Below are positions 11,101-26,100 of a stretch of 64,000 nucleotides of DNA, one piece after another (position 1 is the first letter of the stretch; each line of letters begins with the position of its first letter). Below the pieces are notes generated by a model, which was not told the DNA's origin, did no database searches, and worked only from the letters and a program-made list of their open reading frames with translations. Source of the DNA: Melitaea cinxia (lineage: Eukaryota; Arthropoda; Insecta; Lepidoptera; Nymphalidae); the NCBI RefSeq assembly GCF_905220565.1, contig NC_059398.1:3224001-3288000 (forward strand), written 5' to 3'. The position numbers were made by a program, and so were the translations under genes.

Positions 11101-14100
11101 ATAATTGGAGCATGGTAATTTTAATGTTTTCATCCAAAAGCTGTTTGGTGAATGGTTTCTAAACGTCTCTCAGTTTGGCAAAGACGTATTTAATATTAAA
11201 AAAAAAAAAAAAAAAAAAAAACTATAATCATTAGTCTTAATTTGGAACAATTAAAAAAATATATTTTCCAATTTTTTTTTGAGATGTAAGATTTCCACCT
11301 GATGATAAGCGGTTACCCTTGCGGCCTTTCTACGGCTCCAACACCAGAAGCATCACAAGCGCGTCGCAAACCCTACCCCCGGTCTTCCCCAGGAACTCTG
11401 GCTACCTTTCTTACCGCAGGAAGACAATAGTACTAGAGAGCGGTATTTCCCCAGTACTTATTGATCTAGATTATGAGACATTGTACTGTGTGGCTACGGT
11501 ACTCAAGAATATAGCCACCCCCTCTCTTCCCGTGGGTGTCGTAAGAGGCGACTAAGGGATAACACAGTTCCGCTACCACCTTGGAACTTAAAAAGCCGAC
11601 CGGTGGCGGGATAGCCATCCAACTGCTGGCTTTGAAATACACAGGCCGAAGACGGGTAGCAGCGTCTTCGGTGCGACAAAGCCAATACTGCGGTCACCAA
11701 CCCGCCTGCGTAAACTTGTGGAGGCCTATGTCCAGCAGTGGACTGTATAGGCTGTAATGATGATGATAATGATGATGAGACATTACCTTTTGTGTCTCAT
11801 ATCGTAAATTACTTTCCAGTCGTGCTGGTCCCAATTGTGAGCAAGATATTTCCTACTATGCCCTACTATATTGTATAACTAGCTGTGCCCGCGACTTTGT
11901 CGGCGTGGAATTTAACAAAATGTTATTGTTTAGTTCGAGAGTTATAAAATAAAAAAAAATCTAAAATAGAAGTAGCTTAAGTGACTCCTTATTACATCAG
12001 CTATCTGCCAGTGAAAGCCCGTCAAAACCAGCCTAGCCGTTTAAGAAATTAGCCGAAACATACACATAGACAAAAAAAATGAAAAAAATATTATTTTGGT
12101 ATATGTACCTTGTATACATTCATCTGCATTTAGTAAAAAGCGGTTATTTTAATATTATAAACAGACACTCCAATTTTATTTATTTGTATAGATAAAAATA
12201 ATAAAAAACATGCAGAACTCATTAGGTGAAGGGCTATTCGCACATAACTGGCTCGTTACACACACTATCCAGCGCGATCACGCGCCGCCTTGACCTTAAA
12301 TTTTTTCGTACAACTTTTTTTGTTAAATTTAAAAGGAATTCCGCGATAATTCCGCTTTCACGATAACATCACTACGTCGAATTGTTAATGATACCCTCGT
12401 AAACGTAAAGACGAAATAATTATAATGAATAACATTAAATACGTTCAATATCATAAAAATAATTCACAAATAACGCTGTAATTACAAAATTAAATTATTA
12501 AGTATCATTCACAAACTGTTACAAAAAACTAAGACACACGTATAAAATTATCTATTGATTTAGAATTTTTTCTCAACACCAATCATCACTCATCATCATC
12601 ATTACTTCAGCCTATTGCAGTCCACTGCTGCACATAGGCCTGTACAACTTCGCACCGAAGACGCTGCTGCCCGTCTTCGGCCTGTCTATTTCAAAACCAG
12701 CAGTTGGATCCCGCCATCGGTCGGCTTTTTAAGTTCCAATGTTATCGCCTCTTACGACACCCACGGGAAGAGAGGGGGTGGCTATATTCTTTAATGCCGT
12801 AGCCACACAGCTCAAGACCAAATAAATACTTTTTTACAAATGTTATAAATTTCACTATCATTTACTAGTCTTATGTATTGTTCTAAATTTCGTTAAAATA
12901 ACAATCATTTCCCTAACTGAGTTCCTTCAAATGGAATGTTCTGTAGATAAAATATAATTATCACATTCCGCGTAGAAAAAAAATCCCTAGCTAATAGCTG
13001 TAAATTTGACTTTGTTTAAATAGTCGATTATAATTTCCTTATAAATCGCTTATAATTCCGTCGTCAGTAACATTATCAAAGACAAAAGTGATCCAATCAA
13101 GGTGACTTGAATCATACTAAAACTAATAGTTACTGAACATAGAGCAACACGGAGTTGCTCTATGTTACCGAACGGTATTCGATGACGGTAATACAAGTCA
13201 AATCAATCCGTACACCAAGAGGATGGGGTTGTATATAAACCTATTTCAACAGTTAAACCAGTTGCTTTTATTTGGCCGAAAATTTTAATGAAAGTTTTAT
13301 GCACAGTTGATCAAAATATTATGAAGCCACATGCACAAAAACACAAAAATAAATTTTGGAGCAAGTACTCGTCTTAACAGCAGCGTCTTAGGTGCAACAA
13401 AGCCAGCCTCGCGGTCACTATGGGCTACACACATGAATTCATGCATTTTTGGCGCGAACTTGTGGAGGCCTGTGTCCAGCAGTGGACTGTATTAGGCTGA
13501 AGTGATGGTGATGTGATGATAGTTAACTAGCGGATCCGACAGACGTTGTTCCTTTTATTATTTTATACCAAATTCGATTGCTGACATTCCGACACCAGCG
13601 CCACCTACCGGGTCCAATTGTGTTTTTAGACCATCCTAGAATTTAGGTGACAAACACGCGTAGGGAAGAATTATATATTATACTAGCTGTGCCCGCGGCT
13701 TCGCCCGCGTTGAAATTAGTGTGTCACAAAGTTTTGCCGGCAAACTTCCAGTGAAACTCTCATCAAAATCGGCTTAGCCGTTCCGTAAACCTTCCTCATG
13801 CCAATGGTGGAGCCCTCTACAATGGTAAAACCGCATGAAAATCCGTTCAGTAAATTTTGAGCGAATCGATCACATACACTTTTGGGGACTTTGTTTATAA
13901 TACACTAACTGTTGCCCGCGACTACGTCCTCGTGGTTATGAAGATATGTATTACTATTAAGATGTTTAACGCAAATTATTTTTTTATTTCAGTCACTTGA
14001 AATGCTTATCAAACTGAGTAACTTTTTAAAAGGCACAATTTAGTATAATTTAATAGTTATTTTTATAAAACCATATATATTATATACCACATTTTTGGTT

Positions 14101-17100
14101 TTATTTTCAGGCTGTATATGTTTCATACAAAGTATCAACCCCAATTAAACCCCTTTAGCGATTGGAATATCGTAAAATCCGTTCTTAGCGGACGTCTGCT
14201 AACTATAATCTACATCCCTGCCAAACTTTATCTTTGTCCAACCTGGATGGATAGAACATCCAGCGGTTTTTGAGTTCTCGTGATGAGTGAGTCAGTGACC
14301 TTTCTCTTTTATATATATAGATTACGATGCATTATTTGGACACCTCCTCACCATCTATAAAGCATATATTTTAAATTTCACTTTCTCTTACTTCAAAAAC
14401 ATAAGACTTTCATACAAACTTCCGACCCCCGTTTTATCCCTTTAGGAGTCGGTTTTCGTAAAATCAGTTCTTAGCGGATGTTTACGCCCCATAAGGAACC
14501 TACCTGCCAAATTTCAAGTTTGTAGCTGTTATAGTTTCGGAGATTTCGTGATGAGTGTGTCAACCTACCATCCCCCGTTTTAACTCCAAAAGAGAGTTGA
14601 TTTCTAAAGATACATTATTTGGTCACCTTTCTACCATCTATAGAGCATACATTTTAAATTTCAAGTCTCTTACTTCAAAAACATCATACAAACTTCCAAC
14701 AACCGTTTTATCCCTTTAAGGGTCGAGTTTCATAAAATCAGCTCTTAGCGGATGTTTAAGCCTTATAAGGAACCTACTTACCAAATTTCAACTTTTTAGC
14801 TGTTATAGTTTCGGATATTTCGTAATGAGGGAGTCAACCTACCATTCCCCGTTTTAACCCCAAAAAGGAGTTGACTTCTAAAGATACTTTATTTGGACAC
14901 CTTCTCACTATCTAAAGAGCGTACATTTTAAATTTCAAGTCTCTTACTTCAAAACCATAGGACTTTCATACAAACTTCCAACCCTCTTTTTACCCCCTTA
15001 GGGGTCGAATTTCATAAAATAAGTTCTTAGCGGATGTTTACGCCCCATAAGGAACCTACCTGCCAAATTTCAAGTTTTTAGCTGTTATAGTTTCGGAGAT
15101 TTCGTGATGAGTGAGTAAACATACCATCCCCCGTTTTAACCTCAAAAGGGACTTGATTTCTAAAGCCACGTTATTTGGACACCTTCTCATCATCTATAAG
15201 GCATAGATTTTAAATTTCAAGTCTCTTACTTCAAAAACATGGGACTTTCACACAAACTTTCAACCCCCGTTTAACCCCTTTAAGGGTCGAATTTTGTAAA
15301 ATCCGTTCTTAGCGGATGTCTACGCTCTATAAGGAGCCTTCCTTCCAAATTACAAGTTTGTAGCTATTATAGTTTCTGAGATTTCGCGATGAGTGAGTCA
15401 GCCTACCATCCCCCGTTTTAGCCCCAAAAGGCAGTTAATTTCTAAAGATACATTATTTGAACACCTTTTCACCATCTATAGAGCTTACATTTTAAATTTC
15501 AAGTCTCTTACTTAAAAGACATAGGACTTTCATACAAACTTCCAACCCCCGTTTTACCCCCTTAGGGGTCGAGTTTCATAAAATCCGTTCTTAGCGGATG
15601 CCTACGTCTTATAAGGAAGCTACCTGCCAAATTTCAAGTTTTTGGGTGTTATAGTTTCGGAGATTTCGTGATGAGTGAGTGACCTTTCGCTTTTATATAT
15701 ATTATTATATTATTATATTATTATATATAGATATAGATTAAGATCTGAGCATATTTTCTATATCACCATAGAAAATATTTTAAATAAAGAAAGAAGAATT
15801 ATAGTTATTTCGTAGACCTTTTATAAACTTAGTAGCACAAAGTATTCCAAATAGCGTGATCGAATCGTATTGTACACGATGTGAGTCGCATTCTTTTAAA
15901 ATTGCATTCCTCCGAAGACACGGTAATAACCTATGCAAGATTATATAATCTACGATTCTGCGATGACCGCGTTCAGCGAGATGTAACGAATGCGCGCAAT
16001 ATTTCATTCTTTTGACAATGTTGATATATATATATTTTTTATTTTGTAAGCGACTATATTTTTATTTTTTAATAAGCGAATACTAATAAAAAAAATCAGG
16101 CCGAGCTATTATAAAACTTTTTTTAAATTACATTACATACTACTACACTTACATACTTGTTTATTAAGTAAGAATGGTATTATTGTTTTGAATATAGCAA
16201 CCTCCTCTCTTCCCGTGGGTGTTGTAAGAGGACACTAAGGGATAACTCAGTTCCACTACCACTTTGAAACTTAACACCTTAGAACTTAAAAAGCCGACCG
16301 ATGGCGGGATAACCATCCAACTTCTGGCTTGGAAATACACAGGCCGAAGACGGGCAGTAGCGTCTTCGGTGCCACAAAGCCAGTCCTACGGTCACCAATT
16401 AACCCGCCCGGCAAGCGTGGTGACCATGGGCAAACACACGTGTGCAACAACTTGTGGAAGCCTATGTCCAGCAGTGGACTGCGATAGGCTGAAGTGATGA
16501 GTGATTATTCTTTTAAATTCATTTCAATGAAAGAGATTTCATAAGATTAGATGCGGTTATTTGTCAAACCGAATTAATGTATAGAAACAACTCGATAGGA
16601 GGTACATCTAGTAATGCAGAATCTTTACATATCTGTTGTATTCACAGCAGTTGTCGCTATCCGTAGCAAATGTAGCGATTTCTTATTCGTCACAGTTTCA
16701 GGCGTTTTGCGAGTTTCGACATCACGTACGTTCTACTGACCTTAACTTCGCTTTCTATTATTAAAGTTTTTAAAAATTGACTACAGAAGCACCGAAGCAA
16801 ATTCATTTAACATAGTATATCCGCCACTAAATTTATACATAATCCACTGATAATAATATATAATGTTATATACCATATATAGTGATATTGGGTGGTACTT
16901 TCAAAGCCTAAGGTTTTTAAAACGTTTCGTTTCATGTCTAAGTAATAAATATTTTTCTTAGCCAGTGTTTAATACTGTAACAAAATATAACAAATATATT
17001 TTGATGTTTAGTATGATTTATGTAATAAAAGTAATTAAAATAATAAATGTATTTATATAAATAATAAGAATAAAGAATTTATTAAAATTCAATATAATAA

Positions 17101-20100
17101 CATACATGTAACATACTGCGAGTTATTGCTGAATCGTGCTGACCACGGTCAGTGGCGGCGCAAGTCCTGAATAGTGTCCTGTGACAAGAATTTTATATAT
17201 AAGAATAGGTTACCTTATTAAATTGTTTTGCTTTTTTTTCCCAATAAAAGTCATCGTACAACAGTGTATTTACTTTGTAAGTCCCGTAATGTAGGTGTGG
17301 TTTTTGGACGTGTTCTACAGTTAGATTTGAATTCATGTCCTTTTAATATCACTAAGTTGTTAGCTGTTGTTTATTCTTATATTAATGATGACGATACGAT
17401 ACCGCAACTGTCACAGCACTGGCTTAAGAGGAAAGGGTACCGGGTCTTTCTCCATACAAACGTAGTCGACTGTTTTCTCCCTGGATAATGACACTAGATC
17501 AAATATTTTTGTGACATAGAACTCTTTGCTGCCATGACCATGCCCCTATGTTTTGATTTTTTTCATATTCTTATTATCATAGGAATTAGGAGACTTCAAA
17601 AACTCGAAATATTGCATAATTTTTTGTACATTTTCAGACACTCATTAAAAAAAATATATGCATATTTTCAAAAAAATGAAAACATAGGGGCATAGCCGAA
17701 GTCTTCTTTTATTTTCTAAAAAAAATTTTTTAAAAAAATTGCCATGTTTTGAGGAGAAAACAGTCGACTACGAAACACTGTTTTGGTCAAAAATTATATA
17801 CCTAAAACGGTCTGAGCTGCAGTTGTCCCTTTCTTGCTTTTTGGGGGATAGGTCTGGGGGAGGGAAGGGTCAAAGCAATACGTATATACGCCAGCGAAGT
17901 GATGCCTCATAGTCGACAATTATATCGATACACTAGTGATGTTATTTTTAGTCGATATTTTCTAAAATTCGTATTAACAAAATTAAATAATTTCTCTTTT
18001 CATAACTACAATAAAACCGTATTATATGCGGTTTTTATTGTAACACTGTGCAAACCTGGGCTAACGAAGGGTTTCGCTAACAAATAACAATGATAATTAT
18101 GGTAAATAACTGTGTTGTTTGTTTTTGGTAGCAAATTAAAGGGCTCAATACAAGGATTTCAAAAAAGTATATTATGATTATTATTACCGTAATACTAATA
18201 AAAAATACAATAAGAAAGTTTAAAAAATTAGGACTGCTCTTTCCCATGCCTATGCCAAGCAAGCTGCGAGCCGCGCTTCTTCCTCGCCTCCTAGGCGAAA
18301 AACAACTTCGGGGTTTACTCTTTCCAATATATTTTTTATCAATTTCGGAATACTCTGTAAAAAGCTATGCATGGTCAAACATAAATAAATATAGGTACGT
18401 AGCGACTTTAGAACCTCCTCTGTTTTTTTTCATCGGTAAAAAATTGCTTAGCGGGAGGGAAGGGTCAAAGCAATACGTATATACGCCAGCGAAGTGATGC
18501 CTCATAGTCGACAATTATATCGATACACTAGTGATGTTATTTTTAGTCGATATTTTCTAAAATTCGTATTAACAAAATTAAATAATTTCTCTTTTCATAA
18601 CTACAATAAAACCGTATTATATGCGGTTTTTATTGTAACACTGTGCAAACCTGGGCTAACGAAGGGTTTCGCTAACAAATAACAATGATAATTATGGTAA
18701 ATAACTGTGTTGTTTGTTTTTGGTAGCAAATTAAAGGGCTCAATACAAGGATTTCAAAAAAGTATATTATGATTATTATTACCGTAATACTAATAAAAAA
18801 TACAATAAGAAAGTTTAAAAAATTAGGACTGCTCTTTCCCATGCCTATGCCAAGCAAGCTGCGAGCCGCGCTTCTTCCTCGCCTCCTAGGCGAAAAACAA
18901 CTTCGGGGTTTACTCTTTCCAATATATTTTTTATCAATTTCGGAATACTCTGTAAAAAGCTATGCATGGTCAAACATAAATAAATATAGGTACGTAGCGA
19001 CTTTAGAACCTCCTCTGTTTTTTTTCATCGGTAAAAAATTGCTTAGCTGTTATCTTGACATTACTGAGGAGCAGATTATTAAATTTGGTCGAATCTATGT
19101 ACCTATGCGATTCGTATTTGGACTTCGCAAATAGAATCATATTTCTGAATTGAGTAAAAAACTCAAGTGGCCCCACTAGCGTAGCATTCCTTGGAACCCC
19201 GGGAACCTTGGGGCCCTGTTATCAAAATTAGTGGGGGGGGCAGGCAAATGATGGGTAAAGATTCTCACAAAAAATGCTTGCATTGAATTAAAATAAATAT
19301 TTATTGATTATAAGTTATAACTTCCTCCTAGAATAGACAATAGTGAGTGTAGTGTGCTGTAGCTGTTCCTGTTCCATCGAAATCCTTAGGTAATTTTTTA
19401 TCAGTTTTAGTTTTGAAAAACATCAAGTTAATACCTCCGGAAAATTGGATGCAAGGCTATTGAATTTTATCAGTAATAATTCCATGAGTTCTTTAATGGA
19501 ATGAATGTTTTGAATTTCGGATTTTAAGCTAATTTAAAGAGCTTGTAGTTCCAAGCTGGAGAGTTATTAGCCTTGACCTGCAGCAATAGATACGGGGGAT
19601 CGTTCGCTTCAGCCTGTGAGGCCAATACTATTAGTGAATTCCTATGAATCTTCCGCATCTATATGGGGGATTCACAGGCGCATAACTTGAAGAAGAGATT
19701 CAACGCTGCCTCCAGGTCTTACAGGTAGTAAATCGCTAGGGCAAAGTTCAAACACAGCAGAATTGGCGATACTATTGGGCTTTCCAAATGGAACCCATGC
19801 CTTTTGTTTCTTACAAAAGCTGTCGAAGGTAACTTTTTTTAGTCTACACTTCCATCATTGCGCGAACCTGAAGGCTCTCTGGCATATTATGCGAAAAAGT
19901 AAGCGAAATTCTTTGCACTCTTTTTGCGTCGAATTCAACTCTTGACGATGAGGGAAAAGCACCACCGAGCATTCCACGGTGCGAACACGCGATGCGTAAT
20001 GTGCACTATGAGCAGTGTCGTTTGTCGTGTTCTGCATTCTTTCGATGTCAAGAAGTCTAGTGGTGCTAATTGTATCCACCAGTGGTTTGCAACCAATGTG

Positions 20101-23100
20101 CGAGCTTCGTGCGCAATGTTTCCGCGTACATTCAAAGTGTGGAATGACCTTGCTAAAATTTGGGGGTTTTAAAGCGTCTAGTGTCTACATCTTTTCTCTA
20201 AAGGCCATGGGCGACGGTAGCCGTTATAAATCAGATGGCTTCGTCTGCTTGTGGGCCCCATTCTTATATAAAAAAGATTAATTCATTGTTCATAATGATG
20301 AACTGAATCCCGAAATAAACGATACATAATGTTATTAACAATTGGGCGCACGCTTGACTCGGATAAAAGGGGACTGCTTTTCAGACTTCAGTCATTTCTG
20401 AAGTTAAAACTCTATAGGTATGTATGACAGTTTTTTTATTCTTTTTTCCAGGAAGCACAAGATTAAGTGACATTGTGGATAACATTTTACTAATTTTTGC
20501 TTACACACCTTAGGGGCCCTGTAAATAGGGGGCCCCGTATCATTGATACGGCTGATACGGCAGTAGTTACGCCCTGAGTGGCACCCAATTCCCTACTTCG
20601 GGAATACGTATATTCTCAACTTACTTTACTCTATTCTTTTTAATCCTGTTGTACCTGCTTATCTAAAACGACGATTTAAATTTCTTAGTGATTCCAATGA
20701 ACGCAGTTTTCGTTCTGAGGAAAGCTTACTTCTTGAATTTCCCTCTCACTCCTCTTTCGTTTATACTAAATCTTTCACTGTTCAAGCTTGTCGACTTAGG
20801 AATTCTATAGACGTGTAAAATCGGTTTCTATTTTTAACCGACTTCCAAAAAAGGAGGAAGCTCTCAATTTAACTGTATTTTTTATGTATGTTACTTCAGA
20901 ACTTTTGACTGAGTGGACCGAATTCTACAATTTTTTTTAATCGAAAGGTGGTGTGTGTCATTTGGTCTCACTTGAGTTTATTTGAGATCTAACAACAACT
21001 TTTCGAGTAATATAAATAATACGTTTTTACTTGACTATTTTCGTCGACCTACGTTGTATTATACCGCATAACTTTTTACTAGGTGTACCGATTTTGATGA
21101 TTTTTAATTTAATCGAAAGCTGATGTTTATCGTGTAGTCATAATTAAATTTCATCGAGATCTGATAACAAATTTTTGAGTAATCTTTAATAACGCGTATT
21201 TACTTGACTATATTTTCGTCTACCTTTGTTGTATTACATGTCGATGTAATTGAAGTCGGCTTTTTTTCCTTTGCGTACAAGTCGAACTCGGTCCACCCAC
21301 TCAAAAGTTCTGAAGTAACATATATACAAAAAACAAAGAAAAATACAGTCGAATTAAGAACCTCCTCCTTTTTTTGGAAGTCGGTTAAAAATCAATCTGA
21401 TACATATTATTATTTTCTGTTGGTGTTCAATAAAGTGTATTGTTATGTTATGTCATGTTAATCAACCACTCTTTAAAAAAATTCAATCGATTACGTAATT
21501 TGCCTAACTAAAAAAACATAAATAAAATAATAATTGAAAAAGTCGCCTTCATGATTTTTGTAAGTGTACAGTACATAATGTTTGAAATTGGTGTGATTTA
21601 TTTAGCTATATTTGTGTAATTATTGAATTTTTATCTTGTTCCAGCTTTTTCAATTGACTTTTTAATAGTTGTTCTTCACGCAGGCGGCTTTTCTTGTTTT
21701 TTTTTTTAATTATAATATTATTTTTAACCATTGTTATATCGCCGCAATTATATGTTAATTAATATATATAACCTATACCTATGTATTAATAACTGCGACA
21801 AACATGAGACATTACAAATTATATAGGTACTAAGGCAAACATTTTATACTGTGTATGTACTACATTACATATATATACTATACTTACACTTATACTATGT
21901 ACTACATGTATACACTATAATTATGTATGTATTTCATTACCCATTCTTACACACACCTCAACCATGTAATTACATACCTAATTCATAAATAAAGTACCTA
22001 AGTATTTCGATAATTACCCACAAAAATATAGACATGTATCAAGTCACAAAGAGTATCCAAGTCAAAATAATAAAACATAATAATAAGTAGTTTACGAAAT
22101 TCAATAATAGTAAGCCGAGTCACAGCAATACGATGCAGAACAAATTCAATAAAACAAGCCAAATTCAGAAAAATAGCACTATGCGCTATATGTACTCGTA
22201 GTCAATCACAAACGAAAGATGCGAATACTAAAATATCGTCAACAATTAATAGCTGAATAGCCGGCGCACGCACACTAACAACACGACAGTCACACATAGA
22301 AAAAACGGGGCGGAGATGGCGCGGGGCGCGGTAGCGGCATGCAGCGCGACAGAAACATTTTATTCAAATACCTATTTTTGAAAAGTCTCTTCGGTACCCT
22401 TTCCTCTTAAGGCTGTTGCGCTGGCGTTCGCGGGTTCGTTTCCCGCACATATATTAGGTACGTCTGTATTTTTCATGCAGACGTTTGCTGTCTGGGCCTT
22501 TGTGCTAGTTAACTGTGACCAGATACAGGAGTAAATCCTAGTAGGGGGCGTTGAGTGTGAGACGTTTATTTATTAATGTGTTATGAATATCAATTTTTCT
22601 AAAAGTATATTTTACTATATAACTCTATTCTTTCAAGCTTTGTAACTTGCTTACGTCATGCGGTAAAATCGGCTACGAATGAAGGCACTATTCTGTCAAG
22701 ACATTTCTAAAAGTTAAAAAGTTGTCAATTTTAGGTGAACTAAATACATACATATAATTAAACAACTCTACAAAATTTCATGATAGTTACATTTCTAAAC
22801 TTTTATTACTTTCACTGACCAGAACATCTGAATGTTTAGCTCGGGCCCAGCATTATTTTCGTGCTGTCAGCGCACGCGCAACCTGAACGCGTTCTCACGG
22901 TGCAATTATTGGCTGCCTACACTTACCCCTAATTTCATCCATGTAGCCTACCTGGTACAACGCGCTCACTATTACGTAATTGTTCGTTAATGTTTCGATA
23001 ATGGTACCAGTTTATTATTGCCCTTTTGCATGTAACACATTGCCACGACCAAACTTCTTCTTAATAAACTCTGATTAAGCTAATCCATGTGTTGTCCTTG

Positions 23101-26100
23101 TCACCATGTTAAATATATTTATACAACATATGTATATCAAGTAATAAGTGGCGGATATTCTCACTAATTACTTATTTACATATAGTCTAAGATACGAACT
23201 AGATATGATCTTCACCCATCTTATTAATTAGAGAAAAATTAAATAATTGTATTTAGTATGTTAAAGATAAACCGTAAAATAGTTGGCTAGAAAATTCATG
23301 GCCAGGCTGTATTATATTTGGCTATCGCCATTCAAATTAGACTCTTTAAGCATGTGGGTGAAAGTAAATGAAACAACATATATGTACCAGTAAAAACAAA
23401 CTATATACTAACGTTAAACTTTAAACTCGTAAATGCTTTTTTAAAAAAAAAGTGCTTTAAATATTATAAAAATTTTTTTTTTGTATTTTTGAATTAAATA
23501 TGGCCTGGCCAGAAATTTTTCAGTTAACCCGTTCGCGGTGTTTTTCTAATGTACTAAAATAAATATAAAATAATTTTCATTCATTAAGCAGATAGTTGAC
23601 GTTCGCCTCCAGTTCAGATCTCCTACTAATATCTACCTAAGTTCATTTATTCCACAGTGATTGAAAGCTTTCGTTGCATGTCTTCAATAGTTTAAAATAC
23701 ACATTGATTAAAGACTGTTAACGCTTGTCAAACATCATTAACAAAATATGTAATTTTAAGTGACTCTACCATTGGTTTAAAACGCTGTTTCGACTGAAAA
23801 ATCTTGCAAGAAAATAATAATTGTCAACTTGTGTTCTTTGCTTTTAGTGAATTAAGCGTGGATTTTAAATTTTGTTAGAAAACCAATGAACTCCGTCTCG
23901 GTATACCTATATTTTTTTTTCAACATAGGCATATTTTTTAAAAGTTATACAATATCTTTAAATAAACTGCATTTAGGTACAAAACCACTTTATATCTGTG
24001 TTATTGACTAAAAGTGACTACCCTTTTTTATTAAAAGTCCCATAGAACTATGGAGATGTTCTGATGATGTATTCTGGAGATATTCTACAGGACTCCTTAA
24101 TGGACACTTAATCAAATATAACTCAAGATGGAGCTAGTAGTTATTACTCTTGAAAAAGATCTGTTTGTGCAAAACATTCTAATTATAAAATCCATAAAAA
24201 ATAAATTATTTTTAAGAAATCTTTTTAAAAATTTTCTTATAAACTATTCATAAATACTTACAGGTACCCATAAATACGTATTATTTTTACGACTTAAAAT
24301 TATAATTATTGATTATAAACTTTAAACATATCATAAATAGTTAAACAAGAAGATAGATTATAATTATATAATTTCAATACCATAGAACATTTTATCGAAT
24401 CGGAAAATCATTTTTAAAAAAATCGCGTAATTATAATGTGTTCGTCTAATTTGTGAAGGCGTTGCTAACAAATAGTCGATGGGTTTAACTTTTTAATTTT
24501 TTGATAATGATCTTACGGAACGTGGGCTGGGTCATTATGGTACAGTGAATATGAATTATAGTTAAAATATTTTAAGGTTTCGTGCTATGATTTTTGAGTG
24601 AATATTCAAGTTTTTAGGAAAATTTTCAATTGGGTGTATGAAAATTAAGCAATTTCGTTTGGAATCGCACAAGATCATAAATAAATTCAAAAAAATAGTA
24701 AAAATAAAAGCCTTTTATTTCTTCCAGAAAATGCTAGTTTACAAGTTTATTATTATTATTTTTTTGTTATTTATATATCTATTATTTTTTTTCTTTATTT
24801 ATCTTTTTTTTGTATATTTAATGGTTAGTAATTACAATTTAATATAAAAATATTTAGATACGTTATTATCATAGATATAGTATGTATGTAACTGTTTTAA
24901 TAAAATTATTCTGTAAGAACCCCTCTGCAGGTAAAGGCCACAAGATTATACAATGATTTAATTAATTTTTGACAAAATAGAAAATTATGTGTAGTAAATA
25001 ACAAGTAGGAACTGTGTTTTAGTACAAAATTAGTAATATCAAGTCAAGATAAAATAGGTCTTTATTCCTCCTTATTATCCGTCATCACAAGATTAAGTTT
25101 AACAGATTTTTCTATAGAAATATTTGAAACAAAGCAGAGTTTGATAATGAAGCAGAAAAAGTATATCAGATACATATCTAAATTTATCACCAACCGAAAA
25201 GAAATTCGGCCTTGATGCAATTTAATTAATATAATTCTTTTAATGAAATTATTTAAATTATATGGACTGTTCCACAAAAGTAAAATAAAATATTTTAATA
25301 AGATGCGAACGTTACACATTCCATACATCGCGTTGTAAATAACTAAAGATGTCTCCAATTTCAGCGTAAGTTTTTACAGCTTAAAAGCTTTTGTTATTGA
25401 CAAGGCGTGAAAATAACACACAATGCGCAGGCGCACGAGCGTGTCACTATGTCAGGAATCCGTCCTGTCCGCGGAGAATGTTAAGGATTCACGATTACCG
25501 AAAACGTGCGTGCGTCGGCGTGACATTCGTGTGTAGGGCCCTGTCCCATCGTTTAATCTCTATAGTGTTCAAAATTAACATGCACAATGTTTGATGTTTT
25601 AGAATACAATATGAACATTTATTATTATTTGATGCTGCCGCTATGTCAAAAAAAATGAACATTTATATAGCGATGTTAAACAGGAAAAGTAAACGAATAA
25701 AGGATGTATACGAGAAAAGTACAAGTATCTAGAAATATTTTCACTACATTGTCTACAGTTGATAGTAGATTTATGATAATGAAATATCTGTATGATATAT
25801 GTAATGTATGATAAATACAAAAAGCAGAGTTTCGTTGTTAGAACCATTTTATATGGAGATCTATAAATTTGACTTGAGTATTTTTGTTTCTTACGTTACA
25901 CGGCATGATTATTAATGAAGAGGATTATTGGCTATAAAACATTACGATACGACTAATAGATAAGCAGTAACCCTAAATGTTAACCAATCTGACAAATGTA
26001 TACAAATAAATAAAATTGGAGTGTCTGTTTGTAATATTAAAATAACCGCTTTTTACTTAATGCATATGGATCTATACAAGGTACATATATCAAAATAGCA

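Noticed and set aside
17899..18857. Pairs of small genes in the duplicated unit
   Set aside because: Identical only because the DNA is duplicated. The peptides are low-complexity and overlap on both strands.
19763..20281. Gene in the 19.8-20.3 kb region
   Set aside because: Several short overlapping frames on both strands, none long or conserved. More likely a dead transposon.
24638..24847. Small membrane protein
   Set aside because: The hydrophobic run is a translation of T/A homopolymers. No splice or conservation signal.
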